The position numbers and the translations under genes were made by a program. 64,000 bases of DNA from Deltaproteobacteria bacterium (lineage in GTDB: Bacteria > Myxococcota_A > UBA9042 > PHBI01): the NCBI GenBank assembly GCA_020632715.1, contig JACKFA010000009.1:1-64000 (forward strand), given 5' to 3'. The notes under the pieces were generated by a model that ran no database searches, was not told the origin of the DNA, and saw nothing but the letters and a program-made list of their open reading frames with translations. Below are positions 8,088 through 17,315 of this stretch, piece by piece (positions within the stretch are counted from its first letter, which is position 1; each line of letters begins with the position of its first letter).

Positions 8088-9499
8088 GCCGCGCCACCCT
8101 GCCCCTCCTGCTCGCCCTCGCGCTCGCCCTCGCCGCCCCGGCCGCCGCGGCCCGCCCCGGCAAGAAGGCGAAGCCCGAGCCCCCGAAGCCGCCCCCCGTG
8201 CCGGCCATCCTGAAGGACGTCCCCGATCTCAAGGACATGACGCCCGCCGCCTCCGAGCGCGCCTGGTACGGCGTGAAGGACATCGGCAACCCCGCCTCGC
8301 AGCTCCGCGCCATCGCGCGCCAGGGCCTCTACCACACCGAGTGCACCGGCCTCGTCGACATGAGGGCGCTCGTCGACGGCGGCGTCGACGGCTTCTCCTT
8401 CCGCGACAACGTCCGCGGCCGCTCCTGGGCGCGCCCCTCGCTCGCCCTCGTCCTCGTCGAGGCCATGAAGCGCTTCCGGAAGGACTACCCGAAGCACACC
8501 CTCGCCATCGGCGACATCACCCAGCCCGGCTGCGGCCAGGTCGAGCACGGCACCCTCGTGAAAGACCTCACCGGCCCCGCCGCCGACGCCTTCCTCAAAG
8601 GCGCCCGCCTCGTGCGCTCCGCGCCGACCGACGCCGAGGTCGTGACCGCCGCCGCCTTCCCCTACGAGGACTTCCGCTTCACCGCCCCCACCGACCCCGT
8701 CTACGTCGAGCAGCGCGTCGTCGGGAAGCGCGTCGCGAAGGACGGCGCCATCAGCCTCCGCGTCGCGACCCGCCGCTACGTGAAGCTCGCCGCCCCGACC
8801 GACGCCGAGGTGAAAGACCTCCTCTCAGGCCTCGCGCGCCTCGCCCGCCGCACCAAGGCCGCCGCCATCGACCGCACCGAGAGCGACGCCGGCGACGGCA
8901 AGACCGCGCCGGTCGCCGTCCTCCACTGGGTCGACACGAAGGCGAAGGAGCAGCTCGTCGTGTACGCGACGACCGTGCCCAAGCGCGCCCCCGATCCGGA
9001 CGACCTCCTCGAGGTGCGCGTCTCCACCTGGCTCCAGAAGAACCCGGGCTCCTTCAAGGGCGAGGTGCGCTGGGTCAAGCTCGCCGACGGCCGCTGGGAG
9101 CGCTGGCAGCTCATGTACGAGGCCGGCCACGTGAGCCACCACACCGGGCGCGACGCCGATCTCAGCTACCTCACGACCGACAACGACCGGCAGTTCGCCG
9201 TCGACCTCGACGCGATGGACGTCCCCGCCACGTGGCGCTGGCTCCAGGTCCTCGAGGCCACGGCCAAGGACCTCGGCGATCCCGTCGAGATGATCTTCGT
9301 CGACGCGAAGATCAAGCGGCACCTCCAGGAGCACCTCCCGAGGTCCGTCCGGAAGACCAGCACCTGGCGCCTCCTCCACATCCTCGCCGGCCACGACGGC
9401 CACCACCACGTGCGCCTCGAGCCCGTCTCCGACCGCGCCGAGGCGCAGGCCGCGCGGAAGCTCGAGAAGCTCGTCGCCACGACCGACGGCGCGCGCTGA
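8084..9499 (+). CDS. MepA-like (peptidase M74) murein endopeptidase, exported
   Basis: The 471-residue protein begins with a signal peptide (polyleucine/alanine core, cleavage near AAAA) and a Lys/Pro-rich linker. The C-terminal half carries the signature of penicillin-insensitive murein endopeptidases, zinc enzymes that cut D-Ala-mDAP cross-links in the periplasm: HHTGRDADL near residues 351-359 (ligands His and Asp) and GHDGHHHVRL near 437-446 (ligand His). The middle (about 110-330) is not part of E. coli MepA, which is only about 270 residues, and is unassigned. The GTG start overlaps the moaB stop. The substrate is inferred from the family. Confidence 0.8.
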   Translation: MSRATLPLLLALALALAAPAAAARPGKKAKPEPPKPPPVPAILKDVPDLKDMTPAASERAWYGVKDIGNPASQLRAIARQGLYHTECTGLVDMRALVDGGVDGFSFRDNVRGRSWARPSLALVLVEAMKRFRKDYPKHTLAIGDITQPGCGQVEHGTLVKDLTGPAADAFLKGARLVRSAPTDAEVVTAAAFPYEDFRFTAPTDPVYVEQRVVGKRVAKDGAISLRVATRRYVKLAAPTDAEVKDLLSGLARLARRTKAAAIDRTESDAGDGKTAPVAVLHWVDTKAKEQLVVYATTVPKRAPDPDDLLEVRVSTWLQKNPGSFKGEVRWVKLADGRWERWQLMYEAGHVSHHTGRDADLSYLTTDNDRQFAVDLDAMDVPATWRWLQVLEATAKDLGDPVEMIFVDAKIKRHLQEHLPRSVRKTSTWRLLHILAGHDGHHHVRLEPVSDRAEAQAARKLEKLVATTDGAR

Positions 9500-9511
9500 G
9501 CGAGCCCGGCG

Positions 9512-10465
9512 TCAGCCGGCCTTCGAGCGCTCCTCGATTGCCGTCGGCACCCGGAGCGGCGCGCGCCGCGCCACGACGACCCGCGCCCCGCCCGCGCGCT
9601 TCGCCGCGTACATGGCCTCGTCCGCGAGCCGCACGAGCTCGCCGAGGCTCTTCGTGTGCTGCGGGTAGAGCGCCATCCCGACGCTGAGCGTCACCTCGAG
9701 CTCGCCGCCGAGGAGATCGAGCGCCGCCACCGCCTCCGCGCCAGCGAGGACCAGGCGCTTGCCGACCACCCGCGCCCCCTGCGGATCGGCGACCCCGGGG
9801 TAGATGCACGCGAACTCGTCACCGCCGAGCCGCGCCACGGTGTCGATGGCGCGCACGGCCTCGCTCATCCCGCGCGCCGCGGCCTTCAGCACCTCGTCGC
9901 CCGTCGCGTGCCCGAAGCGGTCGTTCACCGCCTTGAAGCCGTCGAGGTCGACGAAGGCCACGGCGACGCCCTCGCCGTAGCGCGCCGCGCGGTTCGCCGC
10001 CGCCGCGAGCCGGTCGTCGAAGAGGGCGCGGTTCGGGAGCCCCGTCAGCGGATCGTGGAGCCCCGCGTGCCGCACCGCCTCCATGCGCCGCTTCCGCTCG
10101 ATCCCGAGCTCGATGGCGCGCGACAACCGGTGCAGCTCCCCCACCCCCTTCACGAGGAAGTCCTGCGCGCCGAGCGCCACCGCCTGCGCGCCGACGGCGT
10201 CGTCGTCCTGCCCCGTGAGCACGATGATCGCGGCCTCCGGGGCGTTCGCGATGACGCGCGGCACCCCCTCGAAGCCGCAGGCGTCGGGGAGGCCGAGGTC
10301 GAGCAGCACCACGTCGAAGCGAGCGTCCGCGAGCGCCGCGAGCGCCGCCTCGAGCCCCGGCACGTGCCGCACCTCGTAGCGCTCCGCGCGCTCCCGCCTG
10401 AGCTCGAGCTCGGCGAGCTCGGCGTCGAACGGGTCATCTTCGACGAGGAGGACGTGAAGCGGCAT
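9512..10465 (-). CDS. response regulator with GGDEF diguanylate cyclase output
   Basis: The 317-residue cytosolic protein has a receiver domain (about 1-120; acidic pair ED10-11, phospho-acceptor D56 in LLDLGLPD, T84, K105) followed by a GGDEF domain (about 140-300). The active-site loop GGDEF is intact at 214-218 and the inhibitory I-site RAID sits at 205-208, exactly five residues before it. It is therefore predicted to make c-di-GMP and to be feedback-inhibited. It is transcribed in the same direction as the histidine kinase 200 bases upstream, a plausible but unproven partner. It converges with the MepA-like gene, with 12 bases between stops. Confidence 0.92.
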   Translation of the reverse strand: MPLHVLLVEDDPFDAELAELELRRERAERYEVRHVPGLEAALAALADARFDVVLLDLGLPDACGFEGVPRVIANAPEAAIIVLTGQDDDAVGAQAVALGAQDFLVKGVGELHRLSRAIELGIERKRRMEAVRHAGLHDPLTGLPNRALFDDRLAAAANRAARYGEGVAVAFVDLDGFKAVNDRFGHATGDEVLKAAARGMSEAVRAIDTVARLGGDEFACIYPGVADPQGARVVGKRLVLAGAEAVAALDLLGGELEVTLSVGMALYPQHTKSLGELVRLADEAMYAAKRAGGARVVVARRAPLRVPTAIEERSKAG

Positions 10466-10488
10466 GGACGGGCCTTACGTGGGAGTCG

Positions 10489-10518
10489 AGCGTAGCGAAT
10501 AAAGTCCAGATCGCGCAA
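10489..10518 (-). promoter_or_regulatory. possible promoter of the GGDEF response regulator
   Basis: On the minus strand TTGCGC (10513-10518) and TACGCT (10489-10494) are 18 bases apart, 23 bases before the ATG. The stretch is less GC-rich than its surroundings. The rest of the 213-base gap between the two signalling genes shows nothing recognisable. Confidence 0.35.
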
Positions 10519-10678
10519 AAGACGGCGCCCAAATTTTCTGGACACCCGATGAACAAGACCACCGGGTCTATGTGAGGACGCCGCGTTCACCTCGCTGGAG
10601 ACGAGATCGCGGACGCGCCGCTGGAGATCACTTCGGGAACGATGGGAGAAGGGGACGCGCGGCGCGCCGCGCGCGAGG

Positions 10679-11710
10679 CTAGCTGGTCAGTGGAGACACC
10701 CGGGGCAGCCGGATCGTGAAGCGCGCGCCGCGCCCGGCCTCACCGGACGCCGTGATCGTGCCGCCGTGCCGCTCGATCACGCGCTTCACCCAGGAGAGGC
10801 CGACGCCGACGCCGGGGTAGCGGCCAGGCGCGTGGAGGCGCCCGAAGATCGCGAAGATCCGCTCGAAGTCCCGCGGCCCGAAGCCGACGCCGTTGTCGCT
10901 GACGGACACCGTGACCCAGGGGCCGTCGGCGCCGCCCGCGACGTCGACGCGCAGGGGCGCCTCACCGCGGAACTTGATCGCGTTGTCGAAGAGCTCGGCG
11001 AACACGCGGCGGAGCTGCCCGACGTCGACGGACGCCGTCGGCAGCGGGGCGATCGCGATCTCCCCGCCGCTCGCGGTGAGCGCCCCGGCGTGCTGGGCGC
11101 GCGCGTCGTCCGCGAGGCGCCCGAGGTCCATGTCGACCGTCATCGTGCGGTCGCGCTCGCTGCGCGCGACCCGCAGGAGCCCCTGCACGAGCATGTCCAT
11201 CTGCGCCGACGCGCTCCGGATCCGCTCGAGGTAGCGCTTCGTCTCGTCGGGCATGCGCCCGGCGCAGTCCTCCTCGATGGCGGTCGCGAACCCCTGGATG
11301 TGGCGGAGCGGGGCGCGCACGTCGTGGGACACCGCGCGCGCGAGGTCGGCGAGGTCCCCCTCGAGGCGCGCGCGCGACGCCTCGGCGGTCGCCCGCGCGG
11401 TCGCGTCGTGCACCGACACGAGCGCGACGCCGGCGCCGGCGTCGGGGCCCGCCGCCGCCACGTCGACCGCGAGCACCGCGCCGTCCCGCCGGAGGCCGGG
11501 CTCCCCGCGAGCCTCGAACGCGGCGCCGTCGAAGCGTCCCGCGAGCCCGGGGAGGAGCGCCGCCACCGCGACGCCGTCGAGCTCCCCGGAGGCGAACCCG
11601 AAGAGCGCCGCCGCCGGCTCGTTCGCGCGCCGGATCTCGCCGCCCCGCGCGACGGCCAGGAGGCCGACGGGACAGGTCGCGAGCACCGCGTCGAGGTGTT
11701 CGTTCGTCAT
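10679..11710 (-). CDS. PAS-domain sensor histidine kinase, soluble
   Basis: The 343-residue product has a PAS-like domain (about 1-110), then HisKA with phospho-acceptor H129 in SHDVRAPLRHIQ, then HATPase_c with N-box ELFDNAIKF (N243), G1 box DNGVGF (272-277) and G2 box GVGVGLSW. It resembles the bacteriophytochrome/cyanobacterial HisKA type. There is no transmembrane segment, so it would sense an intracellular signal. The ATG at 11710 is chosen because the PAS domain begins directly; an in-frame extension upstream crosses a good promoter. The likely output is the GGDEF regulator downstream, but no direct evidence is visible. Confidence 0.88.
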   Translation of the reverse strand: MTNEHLDAVLATCPVGLLAVARGGEIRRANEPAAALFGFASGELDGVAVAALLPGLAGRFDGAAFEARGEPGLRRDGAVLAVDVAAAGPDAGAGVALVSVHDATARATAEASRARLEGDLADLARAVSHDVRAPLRHIQGFATAIEEDCAGRMPDETKRYLERIRSASAQMDMLVQGLLRVARSERDRTMTVDMDLGRLADDARAQHAGALTASGGEIAIAPLPTASVDVGQLRRVFAELFDNAIKFRGEAPLRVDVAGGADGPWVTVSVSDNGVGFGPRDFERIFAIFGRLHAPGRYPGVGVGLSWVKRVIERHGGTITASGEAGRGARFTIRLPRVSPLTS

Positions 11711-11774
11711 GGGCGGGACAGCTGGCACGGGATTGCACGGTCCGCGGCTGGACGCGGAGTAGGGCATCACAGCG

Positions 11775-11804
11775 ACCATAGCCAGGGTCGCGTGCCCAAA
11801 GCAA
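11775..11804 (-). promoter_or_regulatory. promoter of the PAS histidine kinase
   Basis: On the minus strand TTGCTT (11799-11804) and TATGGT (11775-11780) are 18 bases apart, about 65 bases upstream of the chosen ATG. The promoter is back to back with that of glgP. Confidence 0.45.
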
Positions 11805-11818
11805 TCCCGGGGCGCCGG

Positions 11819-11847
11819 TTGACGGCGGCGGCCCGCGGCGGGACGCT
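11819..11847 (+). promoter_or_regulatory. glgP promoter, predicted leaderless
   Basis: TTGACG (11819-11824) and GACGCT (11842-11847) are 17 bases apart. The -10 box ends six bases before the glgP ATG, so transcription should start at or next to the start codon. There is no Shine-Dalgarno sequence. Confidence 0.5.
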
Positions 11848-11853
11848 CGCCCC

Positions 11854-14391
11854 ATGGCACGCTCAACCGACGACCCGAAGACCAAGAAGACCAAGCCGCC
11901 CGCCCCCGCGGCGTCCGGCCCCATCATCCAGGTCGAGGACGACCGCACCGGCATGGACCCGGTCACGCTCGAGCGCGCCGTGCTCGATCACCTGATGTAC
12001 ACCTGCTCGAAGAGCGAGACGAACGCGACGCTCCTCGACATCTACCAGGCGATCGCCCACACGACCCGCGATCGCCTCGTGCATCGCTGGATCAACACGC
12101 AGAAGCTCTACTACGAGCGCGACGTGAAGCGCGTCTACTACCTCTCGGCCGAGTACCTGCCGGGGCGCGCGCTCAAGAAGAACCTCGTCTACCTCGACGT
12201 GGAGGAGGTCTGCCGCGAGCTCCTCGAGAAGCACGGCGTCGACCTCGAGCAGGTCTACGAAGCCGAGCTCGACCCCGGACTCGGCAACGGCGGCCTCGGG
12301 CGCCTCGCCGCCTGTTACCTCGACTCGATGGCGTGCCTCGCCCTCCCCGGCTACGGCTACGGGATCCGCTACGAGTTCGGGATCTTCGACCAGGGCATCG
12401 AGGACGGCTGGCAGGTCGAGCACAGCGACGCCTGGCTCCGCTACGGGAACCCGTGGGAGCTCCCGCGCCACGAGTACGCCGTGGACGTGAGCTTCTACGG
12501 CCGCGTCGAGGCGCAGTGGGACGCCGAGGGCAACTACCGCCCGCGCTGGGTCGACACGACGAAGGTCGTGGGCGTCCCGTACGACACCCCCTGCCCCGGC
12601 TTCCAGAGCGACACCGTCAACACGATGCGCCTCTGGTCGGCGCGCGCCTCGCACGAGCTCGACCTCGACGTCTTCAACGACGGCGACTACCGCCACGCCG
12701 TCGAGGACAAGGTCCTCTCCGAGGCGATCTCGAAGGTGCTCTACCCGAAGGACGACACCCCCCAGGGCAAGGAGCTGCGCCTGAAGCAGCAGTACTTCTT
12801 CACCGCGTGCGCCGTGTCCGACATCGTGCGGCGCTACAAGAAGGAGCACACGACCTTCGACGCCTTCCCCGACAAGGTCGCCATCCAGCTCAACGACACG
12901 CACCCGGCCATCGCGGTCGCCGAGCTCATGCGCGTCCTCGTCGACGTCGAGCTCCTCCCGTGGGACACGGCGTGGGGGCTGACGCAGAAGACCATCGCCT
13001 ACACGAACCACACGCTCCTCGCCGAGGCGCTCGAGCGGTGGCCCGTCGCGATGTTCGAGCGCCTCCTCCCGCGCCACCTGCAGATCATCTACGAGCTGAA
13101 CCAGCGCTTCCTCGACGAGGTGCGCGCCGCCCACCCGCGCGACGAGGCCCTCCCGGGGCGCGTCTCCCTCATCGAGGAGGGCGGCGAGCGGCAGATCCGC
13201 ATGGCGCACCTCGCCGTGCTCGGCTCCCACGCGGTCAACGGCGTCGCGGCCCTCCACTCGGAGCTCGTCAAGCACGACCTCCTCCCGGACTTCGCGCGCC
13301 TCTGGCCCAAGCGCTTCCAGAACAAGACGAACGGGATCACCCCGCGGCGCTGGCTCCTGCTCGCGAACCCCGAGCTCGCGCGCGCCATCACCGGGCGCAT
13401 CGGGCACGGCTGGCTCGACGACCTCGAGGCGCTCGAGGGGCTGATGGCCCACGCCAAGGACGACGCGTTCACCGACGAGCTCGCCGAGATCAAGCGCGCC
13501 CACAAGGAGCGCCTCGCGCGCATCGTCAAGCGCAGGACGGGCGTCGTCATCGACCCGGCGTCGCTCTACGACGTCCAGATCAAGCGGATCCACCTCTACA
13601 AGCGGCAGCTCATGAACTGCCTGCACGCGATCCGCCGCTACCAGGAGATCAAGGCGGATCCCGGGCGCGACTGGCTCCCGCGCACGGTCATGTTCGCCGG
13701 CAAGGCCGCCCCCGGCTACGCGATGGCGAAGCTCCACATCAAGCTCATCCACGCGGTCGCGGACGCCATCCACCGCGATCCCGACGTCGCCGGGCGGCTC
13801 CGCGTCGTGTTCCTGCCGAACTACAACGTGTCGCTCGCCGAGCGGATGATCCCCGCGGCCGACCTGTCCGAGCAGATCTCGATGGCCGGGAAGGAGGCGT
13901 CCGGCACGGGCAACATGAAGCTCGCGCTGAACGGGGCGCTCACCATCGGCACGCTCGACGGCGCGAACGTCGAGATCCGCGAGCGCGTCGGCGCCGAGAA
14001 CTTCTTCCTCTTCGGGCTCGACGCCCCCTCGGCGAAGGCGCTCGTGCAGCGCGGCTACGACCCGCGCGCGTACATCGAGGAGAGCACGGCGCTCCGGCGC
14101 GCGCTGAACCTCATCGCGTCGGGCTTCTTCAGCCCCGAGGACCCGAACCTCTTCCGGCCGGTGGTCGCCGACCTCGAGGACCGCGACACGTTCCTCGTGT
14201 GCGCCGACTTCGACGACTACTGCCGCGCCCAGGGCGAGGTCGACGCCGCCTTCCGCGACCCGCGCGCGTGGGGGCGCATGGTCGTCGCGAACATCGCGCA
14301 CATGGGCTACTTCTCGAGCGACCGCGCCGTGCGCGAGTACGCCCGGGACATCTGGGGCGTCGAGAGCTCCCCGGTGACGCTGCCGACGTAA
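11854..14391 (+). CDS. glgP: glycogen/starch phosphorylase
   Basis: The enzyme releases glucose-1-phosphate from alpha-1,4-glucan using PLP. The 845 residues match the family. Clear segments are ELDPGLGNGGLGRLAACYLDS, YGIRYEFGIFDQ, IQLNDTHPAIAVAELMR, TNGITPRRWL, and the PLP-lysine region EASGTGNMKLALNG with the lysine at about 689. The N-terminal 25 residues are Lys/Pro-rich and poorly conserved. The next gene is a glucan-debranching enzyme, though that one is predicted to be on the cell surface while GlgP is cytosolic. The promoter is placed for leaderless initiation. No key residue appears missing. Confidence 0.97.
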   Translation: MARSTDDPKTKKTKPPAPAASGPIIQVEDDRTGMDPVTLERAVLDHLMYTCSKSETNATLLDIYQAIAHTTRDRLVHRWINTQKLYYERDVKRVYYLSAEYLPGRALKKNLVYLDVEEVCRELLEKHGVDLEQVYEAELDPGLGNGGLGRLAACYLDSMACLALPGYGYGIRYEFGIFDQGIEDGWQVEHSDAWLRYGNPWELPRHEYAVDVSFYGRVEAQWDAEGNYRPRWVDTTKVVGVPYDTPCPGFQSDTVNTMRLWSARASHELDLDVFNDGDYRHAVEDKVLSEAISKVLYPKDDTPQGKELRLKQQYFFTACAVSDIVRRYKKEHTTFDAFPDKVAIQLNDTHPAIAVAELMRVLVDVELLPWDTAWGLTQKTIAYTNHTLLAEALERWPVAMFERLLPRHLQIIYELNQRFLDEVRAAHPRDEALPGRVSLIEEGGERQIRMAHLAVLGSHAVNGVAALHSELVKHDLLPDFARLWPKRFQNKTNGITPRRWLLLANPELARAITGRIGHGWLDDLEALEGLMAHAKDDAFTDELAEIKRAHKERLARIVKRRTGVVIDPASLYDVQIKRIHLYKRQLMNCLHAIRRYQEIKADPGRDWLPRTVMFAGKAAPGYAMAKLHIKLIHAVADAIHRDPDVAGRLRVVFLPNYNVSLAERMIPAADLSEQISMAGKEASGTGNMKLALNGALTIGTLDGANVEIRERVGAENFFLFGLDAPSAKALVQRGYDPRAYIEESTALRRALNLIASGFFSPEDPNLFRPVVADLEDRDTFLVCADFDDYCRAQGEVDAAFRDPRAWGRMVVANIAHMGYFSSDRAVREYARDIWGVESSPVTLPT

Positions 14392-14407
14392 TCGGCGCGA
14401 CCGCGCC

Positions 14408-14437
14408 TTGGCACGGCCGCGGGGCATTCGCTATCGT
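14408..14437 (+). promoter_or_regulatory. promoter of the isoamylase lipoprotein gene
   Basis: TTGGCA (14408-14413) and TATCGT (14432-14437) are 18 bases apart, 40 bases upstream of the ATG at 14478. The lipoprotein gene can therefore be expressed separately from glgP. Confidence 0.45.
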
Positions 14438-14477
14438 TCCGGCCGAATCGACCGGCCCCGCGCCGCCCCGGAGCGCC

Positions 14478-17063
14478 ATGCGTCACCACCGTTCGCGCCT
14501 CGCGGCGCTCGCCCTCCCGCTGCTCCTCGCCCCCGTCTTCGCCTTCGCTTGCGGCGGTGACGACGGCGGCGCGCCGACCGACACGCTGACCGCCGACACG
14601 GCGCTCGCGATCGACACCGAGGCGCCGACGGACACCGGCGGCACCGGCCCCGCCGACACGCTGACCGGCGACGACGCCGACGCCACCTCGCCCGGCGACG
14701 GGACGACGCCCGCCGACGCGGCGGACACGGACACGGGCTCGCCGGCGGACACGGCGCAGCCCGTCGACACGCACGTGCCGGGGCTCACGACCGCGGCGCG
14801 CGCGCCGAGCTTCACGGACGCGATGGTGAGCGGGAGCGAGGTCCTCGGGCCGCGCGTGGTCGACGGCGGCACGAGCTTCACGGTGTACTCCGAGCACGCG
14901 ACACGGATCGAGGTGCTCCTCTGGGGCGACGCCGACGTCGAGATGCCCGACCACCGCGTGCCGCTGACGCGCTTCGGGAACGTGTGGTCGGCCTGGGTCG
15001 AGGGGGTCGGCTACGGGCAGCGCTACGGCTACGTCGCGTGGGGGCCGAACTGGCCGTACGACCCGAAGTTCACGCCGGGCTCGGACATCGGCTACGTCGC
15101 GGACGTCGACGCCGACGGCAACCGCTACAACCCGAACAAGCTCCTGCTCGACCCGTACGCGCTCGGCGTCGACCGCGACTTCGACTGGGCGCGGTCGATC
15201 CCGGCGACCGGGCACGGGCGGAAGCGCGCGACCTGGTGGGCGGCCGGGAAGAGCGTCGTCACGAAGAGCGACTACCAGTGGTCCCAGAACGAGGCGGCGT
15301 GGCAGGCGCGGCGCGCGGACCCGGACGCGCCCGGGAACGGCTGGCACGAGCAGATCGCCTACGAGGTGCACGTGCGCGGCTTCACGCGGATCCCGTCGAG
15401 CGGGACGCCGCACCACGGGACGTTCCTCGCGCTCGGCGAGAAGGCCGACTACCTCGTCGACCTCGGGGTGACCGCGGTCGAGCTGATGCCGGTCACGGAG
15501 AAGCCGGTCGACGGCGGCTATTGGGGCTATCAGCCGCTCAGCTACTTCGCGCCGGAGCTCACGTACTGCACGGCGACCACCCCCGAGGGGCGCCTCGACG
15601 AGGTGAAGCAGATGGTGGACACGCTCCACCAGCAGGGGCTCGAGGTGTGGATCGACGTGGTCTACAACCACACGGGCGAGGGCGGGCTCTGGTCGCAGCG
15701 GCCGACGGGCTTCGAGGCGAAGGACACGGTCAGCCTCTACAGCTATCGAGGGCTCGACAACCGCGCGTACTACGCGCTCACAGCCGACAACCAGGGCTAC
15801 TGGCCGAACACGGGGGTCGGCAACCAGACCCGCACGAACGCAGGGCCGTTCAAGAAGCTCATCCTCGACTCGCTCCGCTTCTGGGTGACGGAGATGCACG
15901 TGGACGGCTTCCGGTTCGACCTGGCACCCGTGCTCGGCGCGAAGGACGGCGACTACGACCGCTGGATCGGGAGCGACGAGAGCGTCTTGCGCGAGATCCT
16001 CGAGGATCCGGTGCTGCGCGCGCACAACACGCGGGTCATCGCCGAGCCGTGGGCGACGGGGGGCGACTACGCGTTCGCGCTCGGGCGCTTCCCGGCGTCG
16101 GCGACGGAGCCGGGGATCGGCTGGTACGAGTGGAACGCGAACTTCCGCGACTGGTGGCGCGGGTTCGTGAACTTCGACGACCACACGCTCTCCGGGAAGG
16201 AGGGGGCCGTCGACGGCGGCGGGACCTTGACCGGGAGCTACGACATCTTCCACGGGAGCGCGCGGCGGCCGTACCACAGCGTGAACTTCGTGACGATCCA
16301 CGACGGCATGACGATGTACGACGTGGTCAGCTACGACCAGAAGCAGAACGACTGCAGCCCCCTCGTGCCGATCTGCTGCTCCGAGCCGGACTCGCCGTGG
16401 TGTGACCCGTCGGGCGGCGAGAACAACAACCGGTCGCGCGACTGGGGGGCGGACGAGGCGCAGAAGCGGGCGCTGATGCGGAACTTCTACGTGGCGATGG
16501 CGCTCTCGCACGGGACGCCGCTGCTGCTCGGCGGGGACGAGTGGCTGCGGACGCAGCTCGGCAACAACAACGCCTGGACGGACAGCGCGGACACGGCGGC
16601 GAACTGGTTCCAGTGGGGCGCGTGGAAGCTCGAGGACGAGCGGCTCCGCATGGTGGACTTCGTGTCGAAGCTGAACCGGTTCCGGCGGGCGCGGGTGAAC
16701 AAGCTCGCGCCGAAGGACTACGGGAGCGGGTCGCCGTTCGAGTGGCACGACGAGAGCGGGGCGGGCGAGCCGAGCTGGGGCTCGCGGCACCTGATGATCC
16801 GCTACACGGGCGCGGACGGGTCGCGGGAGATGCTGGTGCTCCTGAACATGGAGCGTCACGACGTGGGGTTCACGCTCCCGAGCGGGTCGTGGGCGCGGCT
16901 CGTCGACACGCAGAAGTGGTTCGACGACGCGCCCTACTTCGCGGCGAGCGGGGCCGCGACCGACGTGAGCGCGAACATCACGCTCGACGACCCGGTGATC
17001 GTGGACACGAGCTACGTCGTGAAGGACTCGTCGATCGTCGTGCTGGAGCGGCCGGCGCCCTGA
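14478..17063 (+). CDS. isoamylase/GlgX-type debranching enzyme as an outer-membrane lipoprotein
   Basis: The 861-residue protein opens with a lipoprotein signal (FAFAC, lipidated Cys at 25) and an Asp/Thr-rich linker to about residue 100. A CBM48-like beta domain and a GH13 barrel of the isoamylase/GlgX group follow. Catalytic residues can be placed: nucleophile D481 in GFRFDLAP, acid/base E523 in AEPWATGG, and D609 in TIHDGM; the conserved VYNHTGEGG and VDGGYWGYQP segments are present. It should cut alpha-1,6 branches outside the cytoplasm. Ordinary GlgX is cytosolic, so a surface version beside glgP is unusual and suggests use of external glycogen or pullulan-like glucans. Pullulanase activity is an alternative. 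Confidence 0.88.
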   Translation: MRHHRSRLAALALPLLLAPVFAFACGGDDGGAPTDTLTADTALAIDTEAPTDTGGTGPADTLTGDDADATSPGDGTTPADAADTDTGSPADTAQPVDTHVPGLTTAARAPSFTDAMVSGSEVLGPRVVDGGTSFTVYSEHATRIEVLLWGDADVEMPDHRVPLTRFGNVWSAWVEGVGYGQRYGYVAWGPNWPYDPKFTPGSDIGYVADVDADGNRYNPNKLLLDPYALGVDRDFDWARSIPATGHGRKRATWWAAGKSVVTKSDYQWSQNEAAWQARRADPDAPGNGWHEQIAYEVHVRGFTRIPSSGTPHHGTFLALGEKADYLVDLGVTAVELMPVTEKPVDGGYWGYQPLSYFAPELTYCTATTPEGRLDEVKQMVDTLHQQGLEVWIDVVYNHTGEGGLWSQRPTGFEAKDTVSLYSYRGLDNRAYYALTADNQGYWPNTGVGNQTRTNAGPFKKLILDSLRFWVTEMHVDGFRFDLAPVLGAKDGDYDRWIGSDESVLREILEDPVLRAHNTRVIAEPWATGGDYAFALGRFPASATEPGIGWYEWNANFRDWWRGFVNFDDHTLSGKEGAVDGGGTLTGSYDIFHGSARRPYHSVNFVTIHDGMTMYDVVSYDQKQNDCSPLVPICCSEPDSPWCDPSGGENNNRSRDWGADEAQKRALMRNFYVAMALSHGTPLLLGGDEWLRTQLGNNNAWTDSADTAANWFQWGAWKLEDERLRMVDFVSKLNRFRRARVNKLAPKDYGSGSPFEWHDESGAGEPSWGSRHLMIRYTGADGSREMLVLLNMERHDVGFTLPSGSWARLVDTQKWFDDAPYFAASGAATDVSANITLDDPVIVDTSYVVKDSSIVVLERPAP

Positions 17064-17065
17064 CT

Positions 17066-17292
17066 CGTGCCGCTTCCATGGCGGTCACCACGGAGACGCG
17101 GAGACACGGAGGTCGCACGGAGGGGCGGCCGGTCGGGCTCGTCAGGCGCGAATTACGTGCCGCTTCCATGGCGGTCACCACGGAGACGCGGAGACACGGA
17201 GGTCGCACGGAGGGCGGGCCGGGAACGCTCGCTTTCCGGGCAACCTACTGATTCCGCGAGGGAAACCACGGAGGCACGGAGGCACGGAGGGA
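17066..17292. repeat. tandem direct repeat of the CACGGAGG family
   Basis: Two nearly identical 59-base copies lie at 17066-17124 and 17156-17214, a 90-base period. Each contains a CGTGCCGCTTCCATGGCGGT head and a ladder of CACGGAG units. A third, shorter ladder with GAAACCACGGAGGCACGGAG lies at about 17258-17292. The same motif recurs at 56.5 and 60.2 kb. The cluster fills the gap between two converging genes; no gene is seen in it. Confidence 0.85.
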
Positions 17293-17315
17293 GCGGGGAG
17301 GTTTGTGAACTTGGT

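Noticed and set aside
17066..17292. Repeat cluster considered as a CRISPR array
   Set aside because: Only two long copies plus degenerate ladders, no regular spacer length and no cas genes in the window.
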